A DNA stretch of 39,030 nucleotides from Actinomycetes bacterium. GTDB lineage: Bacteria > Actinomycetota > Actinomycetes > Streptosporangiales > Streptosporangiaceae. The position numbers and the translations under genes were made by a program. Location of the stretch: NCBI GenBank assembly GCA_025964575.1, contig JAOPYO010000368.1:1-39030 (forward strand). Direction: 5' to 3'. Positions 16,863 through 24,968 of this stretch are shown here, in pieces (position 1 is the first letter of the stretch; every line of letters begins with the position of its first letter). The notes beneath the pieces were generated by a model. It was not told the origin of the DNA. It was given only the letters and a program-made list of their open reading frames with translations, and did no database searches.

Positions 16863-17624
16863 TCACGCACCCTCCTCCTTCTTTTTCTTCTGGACGAAGG
16901 CGTTGCGGTGCTGGTCGCCGGCACCGGCCAGGTTGAGCTCGAAGGTGAAGCCCTGCTCGAACCGGTAGCTGCGTTTGACGTCGACGGGGTCGATGCCGTT
17001 GAGCGACTCCTTGGCGCGCCGGATCACGTACGGATCCTTGTCGGCGATCTGGGCGGCCACCGCGAAGGCGGCGTCCCGCAACTCCTCCCGGGGGACCACG
17101 CGAAGAACCGATCCGTGATGGTGGAGCTGCTGAGCCGTGGCGATCTGGCAGGTGTAGACCATCGCCCGCATGAGGTGCTGAGGCACGAGCCGGGCCAGAT
17201 GGGTGGCGGCGCCGAGCGCGCCCTGATCCACCTCGGGCAGCCCGAAGGTGGCGTCGTCGCTGGCCACGATGATGTCGGCGTTGCCGACCAGCCCGATGCC
17301 ACCGCCCAGGCAGAAGCCGTTCACCGCCGCGATGACCGGGACCTCACAGTCGTAGACGGCGGAGAACGCGGCATAACAGCCTCTGTTCGCACCGATGAGA
17401 GCTTCGAACCCCTCGGTCGCCTGCATCTCCTTGATGTCCACACCCGCGTTGAAGCCCCGGCCCTCGGCGCGGAGCACCACCACGCGTACCTGGGGGTCCC
17501 GCCCGGCCGTCGTGATGGTGTCGGCGAGTTCGTACCAGCCGCTGACCGTGAGGGCGTTCACCGGCGGTACGTCGACGACGACCTCGGCCACCCCGGGAGC
17601 GGCGAGCTGATGCGTGATGCCCAT
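16863..17624 (-). CDS. echA20: HIEC-CoA hydrolase EchA20 (crotonase family, opens ring D)
   Basis: A 253-residue crotonase-fold protein. The oxyanion-hole segments are seen as GRGFNAGVDIKEM and AAVNGFCLGGGIGLVGNADI. The orthologue in M. tuberculosis (Rv3550) hydrolyses ring D of the bicyclic HIEC-CoA. The assignment is supported by the next genes, ipdA-ipdB-ipdC, in the same order as there. The ATG at 17624 follows GAGGG by 5 bases. The C-terminal end is unusual: QKKKKEEGA, a short charged tail. A KstR2-like box lies 21 bases upstream. Confidence 0.88.
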   Translation of the reverse strand: MGITHQLAAPGVAEVVVDVPPVNALTVSGWYELADTITTAGRDPQVRVVVLRAEGRGFNAGVDIKEMQATEGFEALIGANRGCYAAFSAVYDCEVPVIAAVNGFCLGGGIGLVGNADIIVASDDATFGLPEVDQGALGAATHLARLVPQHLMRAMVYTCQIATAQQLHHHGSVLRVVPREELRDAAFAVAAQIADKDPYVIRRAKESLNGIDPVDVKRSYRFEQGFTFELNLAGAGDQHRNAFVQKKKKEEGA

Positions 17625-17645
17625 GCCCACCCTCAACTGATAACT

Positions 17646-17659
17646 AACGCTTGCTTGGT
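17646..17659. promoter_or_regulatory. KstR2-like operator, echA20/SDR divergent promoter
   Basis: AACGCTTGCTTGGT; its complement ACCAAGCAAGCGTT keeps the ACCAAG half-site but has AGCG for CTTG. It lies midway between the divergent echA20 and SDR starts (76 bases apart). The degenerate half makes it weaker than the other sites, but it is the only candidate in this promoter region. Confidence 0.6.
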
Positions 17660-17699
17660 ACCGTAGCATGGTCGGTCTTACCGAAGCATGCGGAGAGCT

Positions 17700-18497
17700 A
17701 TGACGGTGACGTATGACTACAGGGGCCGTACCGTGCTGGTCACGGGCGGCACCAAGGGGATCGGCGCGGGCATCGCCACGACCTTCCTGGCGGCGGGGGC
17801 GGACGTCGTGGTGTGCGCCCGCAAGGACCCCGGCGAGCTGCCTTCGGCAGGCGGACGCGGCGCTTCGTTCGTCGCCACCGATGTCCGGGATCCGGACCAG
17901 GTCGCCCTGCTCGCCGCCGAGGTCGTACGGCGCCACGGCCGGCTGGACGTCGTCATCAACAACGCGGGCGGCTCGCCCTACGCGATGGCCGCCGACGCCT
18001 CCCCGCGGTTGCACGCCCGGGTCATCGAGCTCAACCTGATCGCGCCCCTGCACGTCGCGCAGGCGGCGTACGGGGTGATGCGCGAGCAGGAGGACGGCGG
18101 TGCGATCGTGATGATCGGCAGCGTCAGCGGTGTGCGGCCCTCGCCCGGTACGGCGGCGTACGGCGCGGCCAAGGCGGGCCTGCACCATCTGGCCGCCTGC
18201 CTGGCCGCGGAGTGGGCGCCGACGGTACGGGTCAACAGCCTCATCGTCGGCCTGGTCGATACCGGCGACGGCCAGGAGGAGCACTACGGGGGCGCGGCGG
18301 CGTTCGCCGAAGTGAACGCGACGATCCCCGCGGGCCGGATGGCCGTCCCGGACGACATCGCGCGAGCCTGCCTGTTCCTCGGCTCCGAGCCCTACGTCAA
18401 CGGCGCCTCTCTCGAGGTCCACGGCGGCGGCGAACAGCCCGCCTGGTCCCACGTCATCCAGCAGCACACACACCCAACAACCGAACCCCCTCCGTGA
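17700..18497 (+). CDS. Short-chain dehydrogenase/reductase (Rv3549c-like position)
   Basis: A 265-residue classical SDR. The nucleotide site is VTGGTKGIGAG, the structural motif NNAGG, and the catalytic Ser-Tyr-Lys triad is in GSVSG and YGAAKAG. It is divergent from echA20, the place held by Rv3549c in M. tuberculosis as I recall it. It therefore probably oxidises or reduces a hydroxyl/keto group of a HIP intermediate; which one is not shown here. ATG 17700 is chosen because GGAGAG lies just upstream; ATG 17688 is possible. The C-terminal tail HTHPTTEPPP is long and hydrophilic. Confidence 0.85.
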   Translation: MTVTYDYRGRTVLVTGGTKGIGAGIATTFLAAGADVVVCARKDPGELPSAGGRGASFVATDVRDPDQVALLAAEVVRRHGRLDVVINNAGGSPYAMAADASPRLHARVIELNLIAPLHVAQAAYGVMREQEDGGAIVMIGSVSGVRPSPGTAAYGAAKAGLHHLAACLAAEWAPTVRVNSLIVGLVDTGDGQEEHYGGAAAFAEVNATIPAGRMAVPDDIARACLFLGSEPYVNGASLEVHGGGEQPAWSHVIQQHTHPTTEPPP

Positions 18498-18550
18498 TCA
18501 CGCAAATCGATCGTCGATCGCGGAAGGGAGACCTATAGAGGAGTCGGGAT

Positions 18551-19459
18551 ATGAGTCTTTTGGCGGGCAGGGTCGTCATCGTTACCGGAGCGGGGCGGGG
18601 TATCGGGCGCGAGCATGCGCTGGAGTTCGCCCGGCAGGGCGCCAGCGTGGTCGTCAACGACCTGGGCGTCCAACTCGACGGTGGGGGTAGCAGAGCGGGT
18701 GAGGTCGCCGAATCCGTGGTGGCGGAGATCAAGGCGCTGGGCGGCGACGCCCTCGCGAACGGTGATGACGTCTCCTCCTGGGATGGTGCCGCCTCGATGG
18801 TGAACAGCGCGATCGATGCCTTCGGCCGGCTCGACGTGCTGGTCAACAACGCGGGATTCGTACGGGACCGGATGCTGGTCTCGATGGGCGAGCGGGAGTG
18901 GGACGACGTCGTCCGTGTTCATCTCAAAGGACACTTCGCGCCCATGCGGCATGCGGCCGCGTACTGGCGGGAGCAGTTCAAGGCCGGGAACCAGGTGGAC
19001 GCCCGGGTGATCAACACCTCGTCGGGGGCGGGCCTGCTGGGCAGCATCGGACAGGGCAACTACGGCGCCGCCAAGGCCGGCATCGCCGCGATGACCCTGA
19101 TCGCGGCCGCCGAGATGAGGCGTTACGGCGTGACCGTCAACGCCATCGCCCCGGCGGCACGTACCCGGATGACCGAAGAGGTCTTCGCTGAGACGATGGC
19201 CCCGCCGGAGAGCGGTTTCGACGCCATGCACCCGGGCAACGTCTCTCCGCTGGTCGTGTGGCTGGGCAGCGCGGAATCCAAGCATGTCACCGGACGGGTC
19301 TTCGAGGTCGAGGCCGGCATCATCAGCGTGGCCATCGGCTGGCGGCACGGCCCTCGCGTCGACAAGGGCGGCCGATGGGGCCCGGCCGAGATCGGTTCCG
19401 CCGTCGACAAGCTTCTCGCCGAGGCCCCGGAGCCGGAGCCGGTCTACGGCGCGAGCTGA
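18551..19459 (+). CDS. Short-chain dehydrogenase/reductase (Rv3548c-like position)
   Basis: A 302-residue SDR with VTGAGRGIGREHALEFARQG (cofactor site), VVVNDLGVQLDGGG, VNNAGF and YGAAKAG. The NDLG segment after the first strand is typical of the hydroxyacyl-CoA dehydrogenase-like SDRs used in beta-oxidation of steroids and of peroxisomal multifunctional enzyme type 2. The ATG at 18551 follows AGAGGAG. It lies 53 bases after the first SDR, probably in the same transcript, which gives the Rv3549c-Rv3548c order of the mycobacterial locus. Confidence 0.85.
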   Translation: MSLLAGRVVIVTGAGRGIGREHALEFARQGASVVVNDLGVQLDGGGSRAGEVAESVVAEIKALGGDALANGDDVSSWDGAASMVNSAIDAFGRLDVLVNNAGFVRDRMLVSMGEREWDDVVRVHLKGHFAPMRHAAAYWREQFKAGNQVDARVINTSSGAGLLGSIGQGNYGAAKAGIAAMTLIAAAEMRRYGVTVNAIAPAARTRMTEEVFAETMAPPESGFDAMHPGNVSPLVVWLGSAESKHVTGRVFEVEAGIISVAIGWRHGPRVDKGGRWGPAEIGSAVDKLLAEAPEPEPVYGAS

Positions 19460-19559
19460 CCCGCCCTGGTCGCTCTGGGGCGTGTCCCGTGGATCTCGTC
19501 CGTGCGAGCGGTGGTCGAGGTGGATGCGTCCGTGTTGTCCGTCGATCGACCGGGCACGC

Positions 19560-20621
19560 CTAAGGGGCTGGGAGCTCGGTGGCGGCCTCGGTGGCCTCGG
19601 TGAGCCGGCTGCGCAAGGTCCGTACGAGCTCGTCGCTCTGCTCGGCGAGCCGCTGGATCGCGGGGACGGCGAGGTCGTCGCGGACGGTGTCGGCGACCAG
19701 CTCATCGTAGACATGAGCCCGGGCGGTGATCTCGGTCAGCTGGTGGTGGGCCCGGAAGGCCTGATCGGCGGCCCTGGTGCGGTCGGCGTAGTGCTCCAGC
19801 GCCTCGATCCGCCGGGTCACGGCCCGCACGGACAGGTCGAGTTTCTCGCGCAGCGGTTGCATCGCGGCCTCGACCTCCGGTTCGATACCTTCGCCGAGCA
19901 GCTCCGATTGCTCGTCGCGCAGTGCGGACTGCCGGGCCAGCACCTGAGCGATCTCCCACTCCTGTTGCGGCAGGGTGACCGCGTTGTCGACGGTGTCGAG
20001 CAGCCCCTCCCGGTTGACCTCCGAGTCCTGCACCGCGTCGATGGCGGTCTGCACCCGGCTCAGCAGGGCCTGCCCGTCCTCGTCGAGCTCTTCGGGCGTC
20101 AGATAGCGGTCCCGGCGCAGTCGCAGCGCCCGGGCGCGGTAGGCGTCCTCGCTCACCTGCCGGCTCATCAGAGCCACGAGCGCCAGCGGGATGAGCATCA
20201 CCGCACCCAAGGGCCCGAGCAGGAGGAAGCCCAGGAAACAGGCGGCCAGCCCGGTCAGCGGGGTCAGCTGGAGCAGTGGCCTGCGCCGGGAGATCAGCCG
20301 GTCCAGCTCGGGCCGCAGGCTCGGATCGGCGACCGGTCGCAGTTCCCGGCGGACGGAACCGGCCTGCGCCGCCGGGGCGACCAGCCGCCAGATGGTCGGC
20401 ACATGGGTCTCGAAGGCGAAGTCGTCGGCATCGATGTCGACCTCGGCGGGCCCGGCGGGCAGCGGCCACAGGCCGACGGGCTGGTCCCCGCCGGAGCCGC
20501 TGAAGCGTACCCACCAGCCGCCCTTGCCGTTCTCGCACCGGTAACGGCCCGGTGGGATGTCAATGCCGACGAAGAACGTGCCGGCCCCCGGGATGGTGCT
20601 TTGGTGAACACCATTGATCAC
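19560..20621 (-). CDS. Membrane protein with helical C-terminal domain (paralogue of 13008-13919)
   Basis: A 353-residue protein of no named family that I recognise. An N-terminal beta-type segment reads TFFVGIDIPPGRYRCENGKG, then come two close hydrophobic stretches (about 140-175: GLAACFLGFLLLGPLGAVML, then IPLALVALM). The C-terminal 200 residues are helical and contain VNREGLLDTVDNAVTLP and VRAVTRRIEALEHYADR, matching the gene at 13008. The GTG at 20621 is preferred because GGAGG lies 6 bases upstream; the open frame to a TTG at 20675 has no such site. It faces the second SDR gene. Confidence 0.72.
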   Translation of the reverse strand: MINGVHQSTIPGAGTFFVGIDIPPGRYRCENGKGGWWVRFSGSGGDQPVGLWPLPAGPAEVDIDADDFAFETHVPTIWRLVAPAAQAGSVRRELRPVADPSLRPELDRLISRRRPLLQLTPLTGLAACFLGFLLLGPLGAVMLIPLALVALMSRQVSEDAYRARALRLRRDRYLTPEELDEDGQALLSRVQTAIDAVQDSEVNREGLLDTVDNAVTLPQQEWEIAQVLARQSALRDEQSELLGEGIEPEVEAAMQPLREKLDLSVRAVTRRIEALEHYADRTRAADQAFRAHHQLTEITARAHVYDELVADTVRDDLAVPAIQRLAEQSDELVRTLRSRLTEATEAATELPAP

Positions 20622-20789
20622 TACGGACCTCCGGCCAGAGGGCTTGATCACTGCCGATGTTGATGTGACGCTCAACAGGCGGTATCGGTTGCCGTACCCA
20701 CATGAGGGGCAGGAAAGTCGCCTTCAGAGGGCCCGTTTTGCCGTCGTGCGGTTCACGATCCCTGTCCCAGTCTCTCGCCGGACCATCTG

Positions 20790-20819
20790 GTCTCTTTGCG
20801 GCAAATGCCGCAAAGAGAC
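20790..20819. promoter_or_regulatory. Perfect inverted repeat upstream of pth2-like gene
   Basis: GTCTCTTTGCGGC (20790-20802) and GCCGCAAAGAGAC (20807-20819) form perfect 13-base arms around AAAT. It lies 46 bases before the hydrolase start and 168 bases before the divergent membrane gene. No gene ends into it, so it is more likely an operator or a 5'-leader hairpin than a terminator. The rest of 20622-20865 holds nothing else that I can name. Confidence 0.6.
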
Positions 20820-20865
20820 GGCCGGAGGGCGGGGGACTGATCATCTGCCCCCTACGCTGGATGGC

Positions 20866-21537
20866 ATGCCGGTCGATCCCCCCAATGAGCCCCCATGGGC
20901 GATGCAGCTCGCCGTGCGGGCAGAGAAGTCCGCACCGCCCGCGCACAGTGCCGTGTGCGAGGCGGCCGCCATGGCGGTCGTCCGGCTGCTCACCGACCCC
21001 AGATCGACCGGTGGCGAGTGGTACGACTCCGTACACCGCTGGGAGAGCGGCCGGATCCGCAAGGTGACCCGGCGGGCTCGTGGCGCCCGCTGGCATGCCG
21101 TGCAGGAGCTGCCCGGGGTGACCGTCGACCATGCCGGGGCGCAGGCGCGAGCGTTCGTCCCCGGTCCGGTGACCGAGGTGCCGCCCGAACTGGCCAAGCT
21201 TCAGGTCGCCGGCCTCGATCTCGGCGATGACGACGCCTCATCCGATCCCGAGACGGCGCCGGACCGGCCCTACGCCGCGATCGCGCTCAACCCGGACGTG
21301 ACGATGACCACCGGAAAGGCCGCTGCGCAGTGCGGTCACGCGGCCCAGCTGCTGTTGCTCCAGATGGACTCGGTCGAGGTCGGGGCATGGACCGCGGCCG
21401 GGCTGATGGTCCACCTCGTCCGTGACGTCCCATGGCGCGACTGCGTCGAACGTGCGGCCGTGGCCGTACAGGACGCGGGCTTCACCGAGGTCCCACCCGG
21501 CTCCATGACCGCCGTATCCTGGATCGTGCCCGCCTGA
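20866..21537 (+). CDS. Peptidyl-tRNA hydrolase type 2 (Pth2)-like protein
   Basis: A 223-residue protein whose C-terminal 115 residues have the Pth2 fold signature: IALNPDVTMTTGKAAAQCGH, then AAQLLLLQM. In Pth2 the segment GK-AAQC-HA forms the active site that cleaves peptidyl-tRNA. The N-terminal 110 residues (SAVCEAAAMAVVRLLTD and IRKVTRRARGARWHA) are an actinobacterial extension. The ATG at 20866 has a weak ribosome binding site. The general Pth1 enzyme is expected elsewhere; a role beside it is not known. Confidence 0.8.
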   Translation: MPVDPPNEPPWAMQLAVRAEKSAPPAHSAVCEAAAMAVVRLLTDPRSTGGEWYDSVHRWESGRIRKVTRRARGARWHAVQELPGVTVDHAGAQARAFVPGPVTEVPPELAKLQVAGLDLGDDDASSDPETAPDRPYAAIALNPDVTMTTGKAAAQCGHAAQLLLLQMDSVEVGAWTAAGLMVHLVRDVPWRDCVERAAVAVQDAGFTEVPPGSMTAVSWIVPA

Positions 21538-21676
21538 AACCCTCCCGTGTTCTGCCGCGATGTTCTGCCGCACGGCTGCGAGGCCCGGGAATCTGGAGCC
21601 TTCCGTCTCGGGCATGAACGTGGTTCGGTACGGGGGAGACCGGGGTCAACTCCTGAAGATGCCTTGTGAGGTTCTG

Positions 21677-22750
21677 ATGCGCGCTGCCATCACGCGGGAC
21701 AAGACGCTCATCGTCGAGCAGGTGCCCGACCCGGTGCCGCTCGCAGGCCAGATTCTGGTCCGTACGCTCGCCTGTGGCATCTGTGGGTCGGACCTGCACG
21801 CGTTGTCGGACCCGGACGCGTTCATGGCCACCACACGGCGTTCCGGTGGCACTCCGTACGATCCCCGCGACGGGCTCGTGTTCGGCCACGAGTTCGCCGG
21901 TGAGATCGTCGACCACGGACCCGACACCCAGCGCGCGTTGCCCGTCGGCAGCATCGTGTGCGGTCCACCGATCGGTATCGGCCCGCAGGGCGCCGGGATC
22001 ATCGGCTATGCACCGATGTTCCCCGGCGGCTATGGCGAGTACATGATCCTTAACGAGGGTCTGACCATGGCCGTGCCGAACGGACTGGACCCGAAGATCG
22101 CAGCGCTCACCGAACCGTTCTCCGTGGCCACCCGCGCCGTCGGGAGGGCCCGGCTTGCCGCGGACGATGTCGCGATCGTGCTGGGGCTGGGTCCGATCGG
22201 GTTGGGCGTCGTGGCCGCGCTCAAGTCGCGCGGGCACGGGCCGGTGATCGCGGTGGACTTCTCACCGAAGCGCCGTGCGCTGGCCGAGGGGCTCGGCGCC
22301 GACGAGGTGCTGGACCCCGCCGTGGCCTCCCCGTATGACCGGTGGACCACACACGGGGTGCCGACCGCCACGGTCGAGCGGATCGCCAACGAAGTGCTGG
22401 GCGTCTCCTCGCGCGGATCGGTCATCTTCGAGTGCGTCGGCATCCCCGGCATGCTGCAGCAGGTCATCGACGGGGCTCCGGCCGGCGGGAAGGTCATGGT
22501 CGTCGGAGTGTGCATGCAGTCCGACACGATCGAGCCGGGCGTCGCGGTGAGCAAGGAGCTCGAGATCATCGGGAGCTTCGGCGCCAACCCGCAGGAGTAC
22601 CGCGCGACCCTGCACGACATCGCCGAGGGCCGGATCGACGCCGGATCCATCATCACCGGCACGGTCGGGCTGGACGGCCTTGCCCGTGCTTTCGAGGAGC
22701 TGGGCCGCCCCGACGCCCACGCCAAGATCGTCGTAGACCCGACCCTCTGA
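21677..22750 (+). CDS. Zinc-dependent alcohol dehydrogenase (MDR family)
   Basis: A 357-residue medium-chain dehydrogenase. Catalytic zinc ligands are in ACGICGSDLHAL (Cys) and FGHEFAG (His-Glu). The Rossmann motif is VLGLGPIGLGVV, with Asp in VIAVDFSPKRRALAEGLGAD favouring NAD. The four-cysteine structural-zinc lobe is absent; its place is taken by GPPIGIGPQGAGIIGYAPMF. The ATG at 21677 follows GTGAGG. It is followed by a strong hairpin at 22777. No KstR2 box precedes it, so a link to the steroid genes is only by location. Confidence 0.87.
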   Translation: MRAAITRDKTLIVEQVPDPVPLAGQILVRTLACGICGSDLHALSDPDAFMATTRRSGGTPYDPRDGLVFGHEFAGEIVDHGPDTQRALPVGSIVCGPPIGIGPQGAGIIGYAPMFPGGYGEYMILNEGLTMAVPNGLDPKIAALTEPFSVATRAVGRARLAADDVAIVLGLGPIGLGVVAALKSRGHGPVIAVDFSPKRRALAEGLGADEVLDPAVASPYDRWTTHGVPTATVERIANEVLGVSSRGSVIFECVGIPGMLQQVIDGAPAGGKVMVVGVCMQSDTIEPGVAVSKELEIIGSFGANPQEYRATLHDIAEGRIDAGSIITGTVGLDGLARAFEELGRPDAHAKIVVDPTL

Positions 22751-22776
22751 CCCGCTCCTCCGCGCCCTGCCTCACA

Positions 22777-22819
22777 CCGTGATCATGCGATCCGTCGTCG
22801 ATCGACCGCATGATCACGG
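22777..22819. terminator. Bidirectional hairpin terminator between convergent genes
   Basis: CCGTGATCATGCG (22777-22789) and CGCATGATCACGG (22807-22819) are perfect 13-base arms with a 17-base loop. It lies 26 bases after the dehydrogenase stop and 6 bases after the stop of the leftward membrane gene. The stem is nearly the same as that of the hairpin at 5071-5103. Confidence 0.75.
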
Positions 22820-22825
22820 CACGGG

Positions 22826-23716
22826 TCAGTCCTGTGGAGGCTGCTTTTGGGGAGTCACGGGGAACCTCCTGGGAGGCGGGAGCGGCGTTGCCTGCTGCCC
22901 CTGCGGAGCCGGAGCCGGAGCCGGAGCCGGGGTCGGGTTTGGAGGCGGGGTCGGATCCGGAGCGGGAGTCGAGGTGGGGGCTGAGGTTGTGGGCGGTGCC
23001 GGAGCCGGAGCCGGGGCAGCGGCGGCGGCAGGGGGAGGGGCCGGGGTCGGGTCCGAGGGCTGAGCTGCAGGGGGGGTCTGTGGCTGGGCCCCGGCGGGTG
23101 ACTGGACCGGGCCTGGGGGAGCGGCGCGCTGCCAGCGGTTGAGCGCGGACAGCGCGATCTCCTGGGTGCGGCTCAGATTCCGCGGCGTCGGGGTGTTCCG
23201 CTGCTGGCCCGACGGTGGCGCCTGACCCACCCGCGCCTTGACCCCCAGTGTGTACGACACGAGGAGCACCGCGGTGAAGCCGATGAGGTAGACACCGTGC
23301 TCGGCGAGCCGGCTCATGGTGCCCGCCCAGACGTCCAGGACGCAGAAGACGGCGAACCCGGCCATCCAGCCGAAGACTACCGGCAGGAACCAGACGTCCC
23401 GGCGGCGCAACAGTCCGGCCAGTGTGATCAGGATGAGCAGCCCCTCGACGACGTGCAGTCCGGCCAGCACCGGAGTGGCGAGCCCGGTGTTCAGACCGGC
23501 CGTCTTCGTCAGGTAGTTCGCCATCTCCTTCTGGTGGTCGCTCCAGCCGATCAGCACGCCCAGCAACCCGGTCAGGCCATAGAGGACGAGGAAGATCCCG
23601 ATCGGATAGTGGTAGCGGTGCCAGTTCTCGGCTCGCACGGGTGACGCGGGCGGGAGCGTCTGTCCCTGCTGCGGCGGTGGAGAGTACAAGCCCTCGGGCA
23701 CCCTCGACGTGTTCAA
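22826..23716 (-). CDS. Four-helix membrane protein with Pro/Ala-rich tail
   Basis: A 296-residue protein with four membrane helices: PIGIFLVLYGLTGLLGVLI, PVLAGLHVVEGLLILITLA, WFLPVVFGWMAGFAVFCVL and VYLIGFTAVLLVSYTLGV. The last 110 residues are a disordered tail of Pro, Ala and Thr, coded by imperfect GGAGCC-type hexamers. The start is a TTG at 23716 behind GGAAGGTGG. I do not recognise the family. Nothing identifiable lies between this gene and the DUF397 gene (23717-23901). Confidence 0.7.
   Translation of the reverse strand: MNTSRVPEGLYSPPPQQGQTLPPASPVRAENWHRYHYPIGIFLVLYGLTGLLGVLIGWSDHQKEMANYLTKTAGLNTGLATPVLAGLHVVEGLLILITLAGLLRRRDVWFLPVVFGWMAGFAVFCVLDVWAGTMSRLAEHGVYLIGFTAVLLVSYTLGVKARVGQAPPSGQQRNTPTPRNLSRTQEIALSALNRWQRAAPPGPVQSPAGAQPQTPPAAQPSDPTPAPPPAAAAAPAPAPAPPTTSAPTSTPAPDPTPPPNPTPAPAPAPAPQGQQATPLPPPRRFPVTPQKQPPQD
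22905..23050. repeat. Imperfect GGAGCC hexamer repeats coding a Pro/Ala tail
   Basis: Four perfect GGAGCC units at 22905-22928, two more at 23001-23012, and degenerate ones between and after. On the coding (minus) strand they give Ala-Pro pairs. This is a replication-slippage-prone stretch, and the tail length probably varies among strains (inference). Confidence 0.7.
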
Positions 23717-23901
23717 CTGCCGCCACCTTCCCAGTAGATCGCTGCCGGTGAGACGCCAGCTCGCGCCGCCGAGTTGGCGATAAGCGCAAGATATCTTGGA
23801 ACGACCCCAAAGGCGCAGTCACACGGCGGATCGACGCCCGCACGCCAAGGGAACGGAGTGCGGGCGCCGATGCGGATCGGGGCCCGAGAGCGGGCCGTGG
23901 G

Positions 23902-24108
23902 TCAGGGCAGGTCGTACCGGCCGCGCTTGGCACCGGTCATGAATGTCCGCCATTCCATCGGGCGGAACCGTAGTACGGCCGCGTGCGGAGCTTTGCTGTC
24001 CCGTACGGCGACGCACACCCCTACGGAGCTCATCTCCACACAACTGCCGTTGTTGCCGCTGCGACGGCTCTTTCTCCAATATGCCTGAATTGCTCCAGAG
24101 GCAACCAT
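23902..24108 (-). CDS. DUF397 domain protein
   Basis: A 68-residue DUF397 protein: WRKSRRSGNNGSCVEM, VAVRDSKAP and FRPMEWRTFM are the family marks. The ATG at 24108 follows GAGGTGA. It lies 26 bases after the XRE/DUF5753 gene in the same direction. Such pairs are very common in actinomycetes; the small protein is thought to work with the regulator, but its job is not settled. Confidence 0.88.
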   Translation of the reverse strand: MVASGAIQAYWRKSRRSGNNGSCVEMSSVGVCVAVRDSKAPHAAVLRFRPMEWRTFMTGAKRGRYDLP

Positions 24109-24134
24109 TGTTCACCTCGTCTATTCGCCTGAAA

Positions 24135-24968
24135 CTACTCGAGCCCTAGGACTGCTTCGGTGATCAGCTTCCGGGTATCCTCGGGGCTGAGCGCAGTCGC
24201 CAGGGCATGATCGAATACGAGCCTATACCAGGTGATTTCCTTCTCCTGCTCCAGGTAGAGGCTGCTCATCAGATTCTCGAGATAGACGAGTTGTGGGTCC
24301 GCTGGATCGGAGAACTCCAGAATGGTGAAGGAGCCTTCCATTGCCGGGTGAGCTCCCGCCGCAAACGGGATCACCTGGATCGTCACATTGGGGAGCATCC
24401 CAACCTCGAGGACATGTCGAAGCTGATCACGCATGATGCCCGTTCCGCCGACCATTCGCCGGATGACCGCTTCGTCTAGGATTGCCCATAGATTAAGTGG
24501 TTCGTCGCGAGTGAGGTGGTTTTGACGTGCCATCCGTGCGGCGATGAAGCTGTCGGTCTCCTCCGGATCGCGCCGGAACGGGTAGCGGCTTCTGAGCGCG
24601 CGAGCGTAGGCCTCGGTCTGCAGGAGGCCAGGTATCAGTTGAGGCTCGTACGTGCGCACCAAGGTGGCCTCTGCTTCGAGTCCGATGAATGTGAGATACA
24701 GCTTGGGGAGTACTCCGAAGAAGGAGTGCCACCAGCCGCGCTCGCGGGCCTCCCGTGCGATGACGAGAAGGGCCGCGCACTGTTCCTCGTCGGCGCCGTA
24801 CAGTTCGAGCAGATCTCGCACATCTCGGGGGTGAATGCTGACTCGGCCGGTCTCCATCCGGGAGATTTTGGAGGGGGAGCATTCCAGCCGTTCAGCCGCC
24901 TCTTCGCAGGTCATTTCGGCGGATTCACGAAGCTTGCGGAGTTCTGTTGCGAGTCTGCGGCGACGCAC
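24135..24968 (-). CDS. XRE-family regulator with DUF5753 domain
   Basis: A 277-residue regulator. The N-terminal HTH is LATELRKLRESAEMTCEEAA, then CSPSKISRMETGRVSIHPRD. The DUF5753 domain follows from about residue 90, with YEPQLIPGLLQTEAYARAL and VIPFAAGAHPAMEGSFTILE. The GTG at 24968 has no ribosome binding site. The frame continues upstream through residues IPITHSPT to an ATC at 24992 which lies 6 bases after GGAGGAGG, and related proteins often begin with such a segment, so the true start may be the ATC. Confidence 0.87.
   Translation of the reverse strand: MRRRRLATELRKLRESAEMTCEEAAERLECSPSKISRMETGRVSIHPRDVRDLLELYGADEEQCAALLVIAREARERGWWHSFFGVLPKLYLTFIGLEAEATLVRTYEPQLIPGLLQTEAYARALRSRYPFRRDPEETDSFIAARMARQNHLTRDEPLNLWAILDEAVIRRMVGGTGIMRDQLRHVLEVGMLPNVTIQVIPFAAGAHPAMEGSFTILEFSDPADPQLVYLENLMSSLYLEQEKEITWYRLVFDHALATALSPEDTRKLITEAVLGLE

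Noticed and set aside
17646..17659. Perfect KstR2 site at the echA20/SDR promoter
   Set aside because: Only one half-site is exact; it is kept as a weaker operator instead of being counted as a full match.
22905..23050. CRISPR-like or regulatory repeat array
   Set aside because: The units are 6 bases long, tandem and in frame with an Ala-Pro coding tail; there are no spacers.
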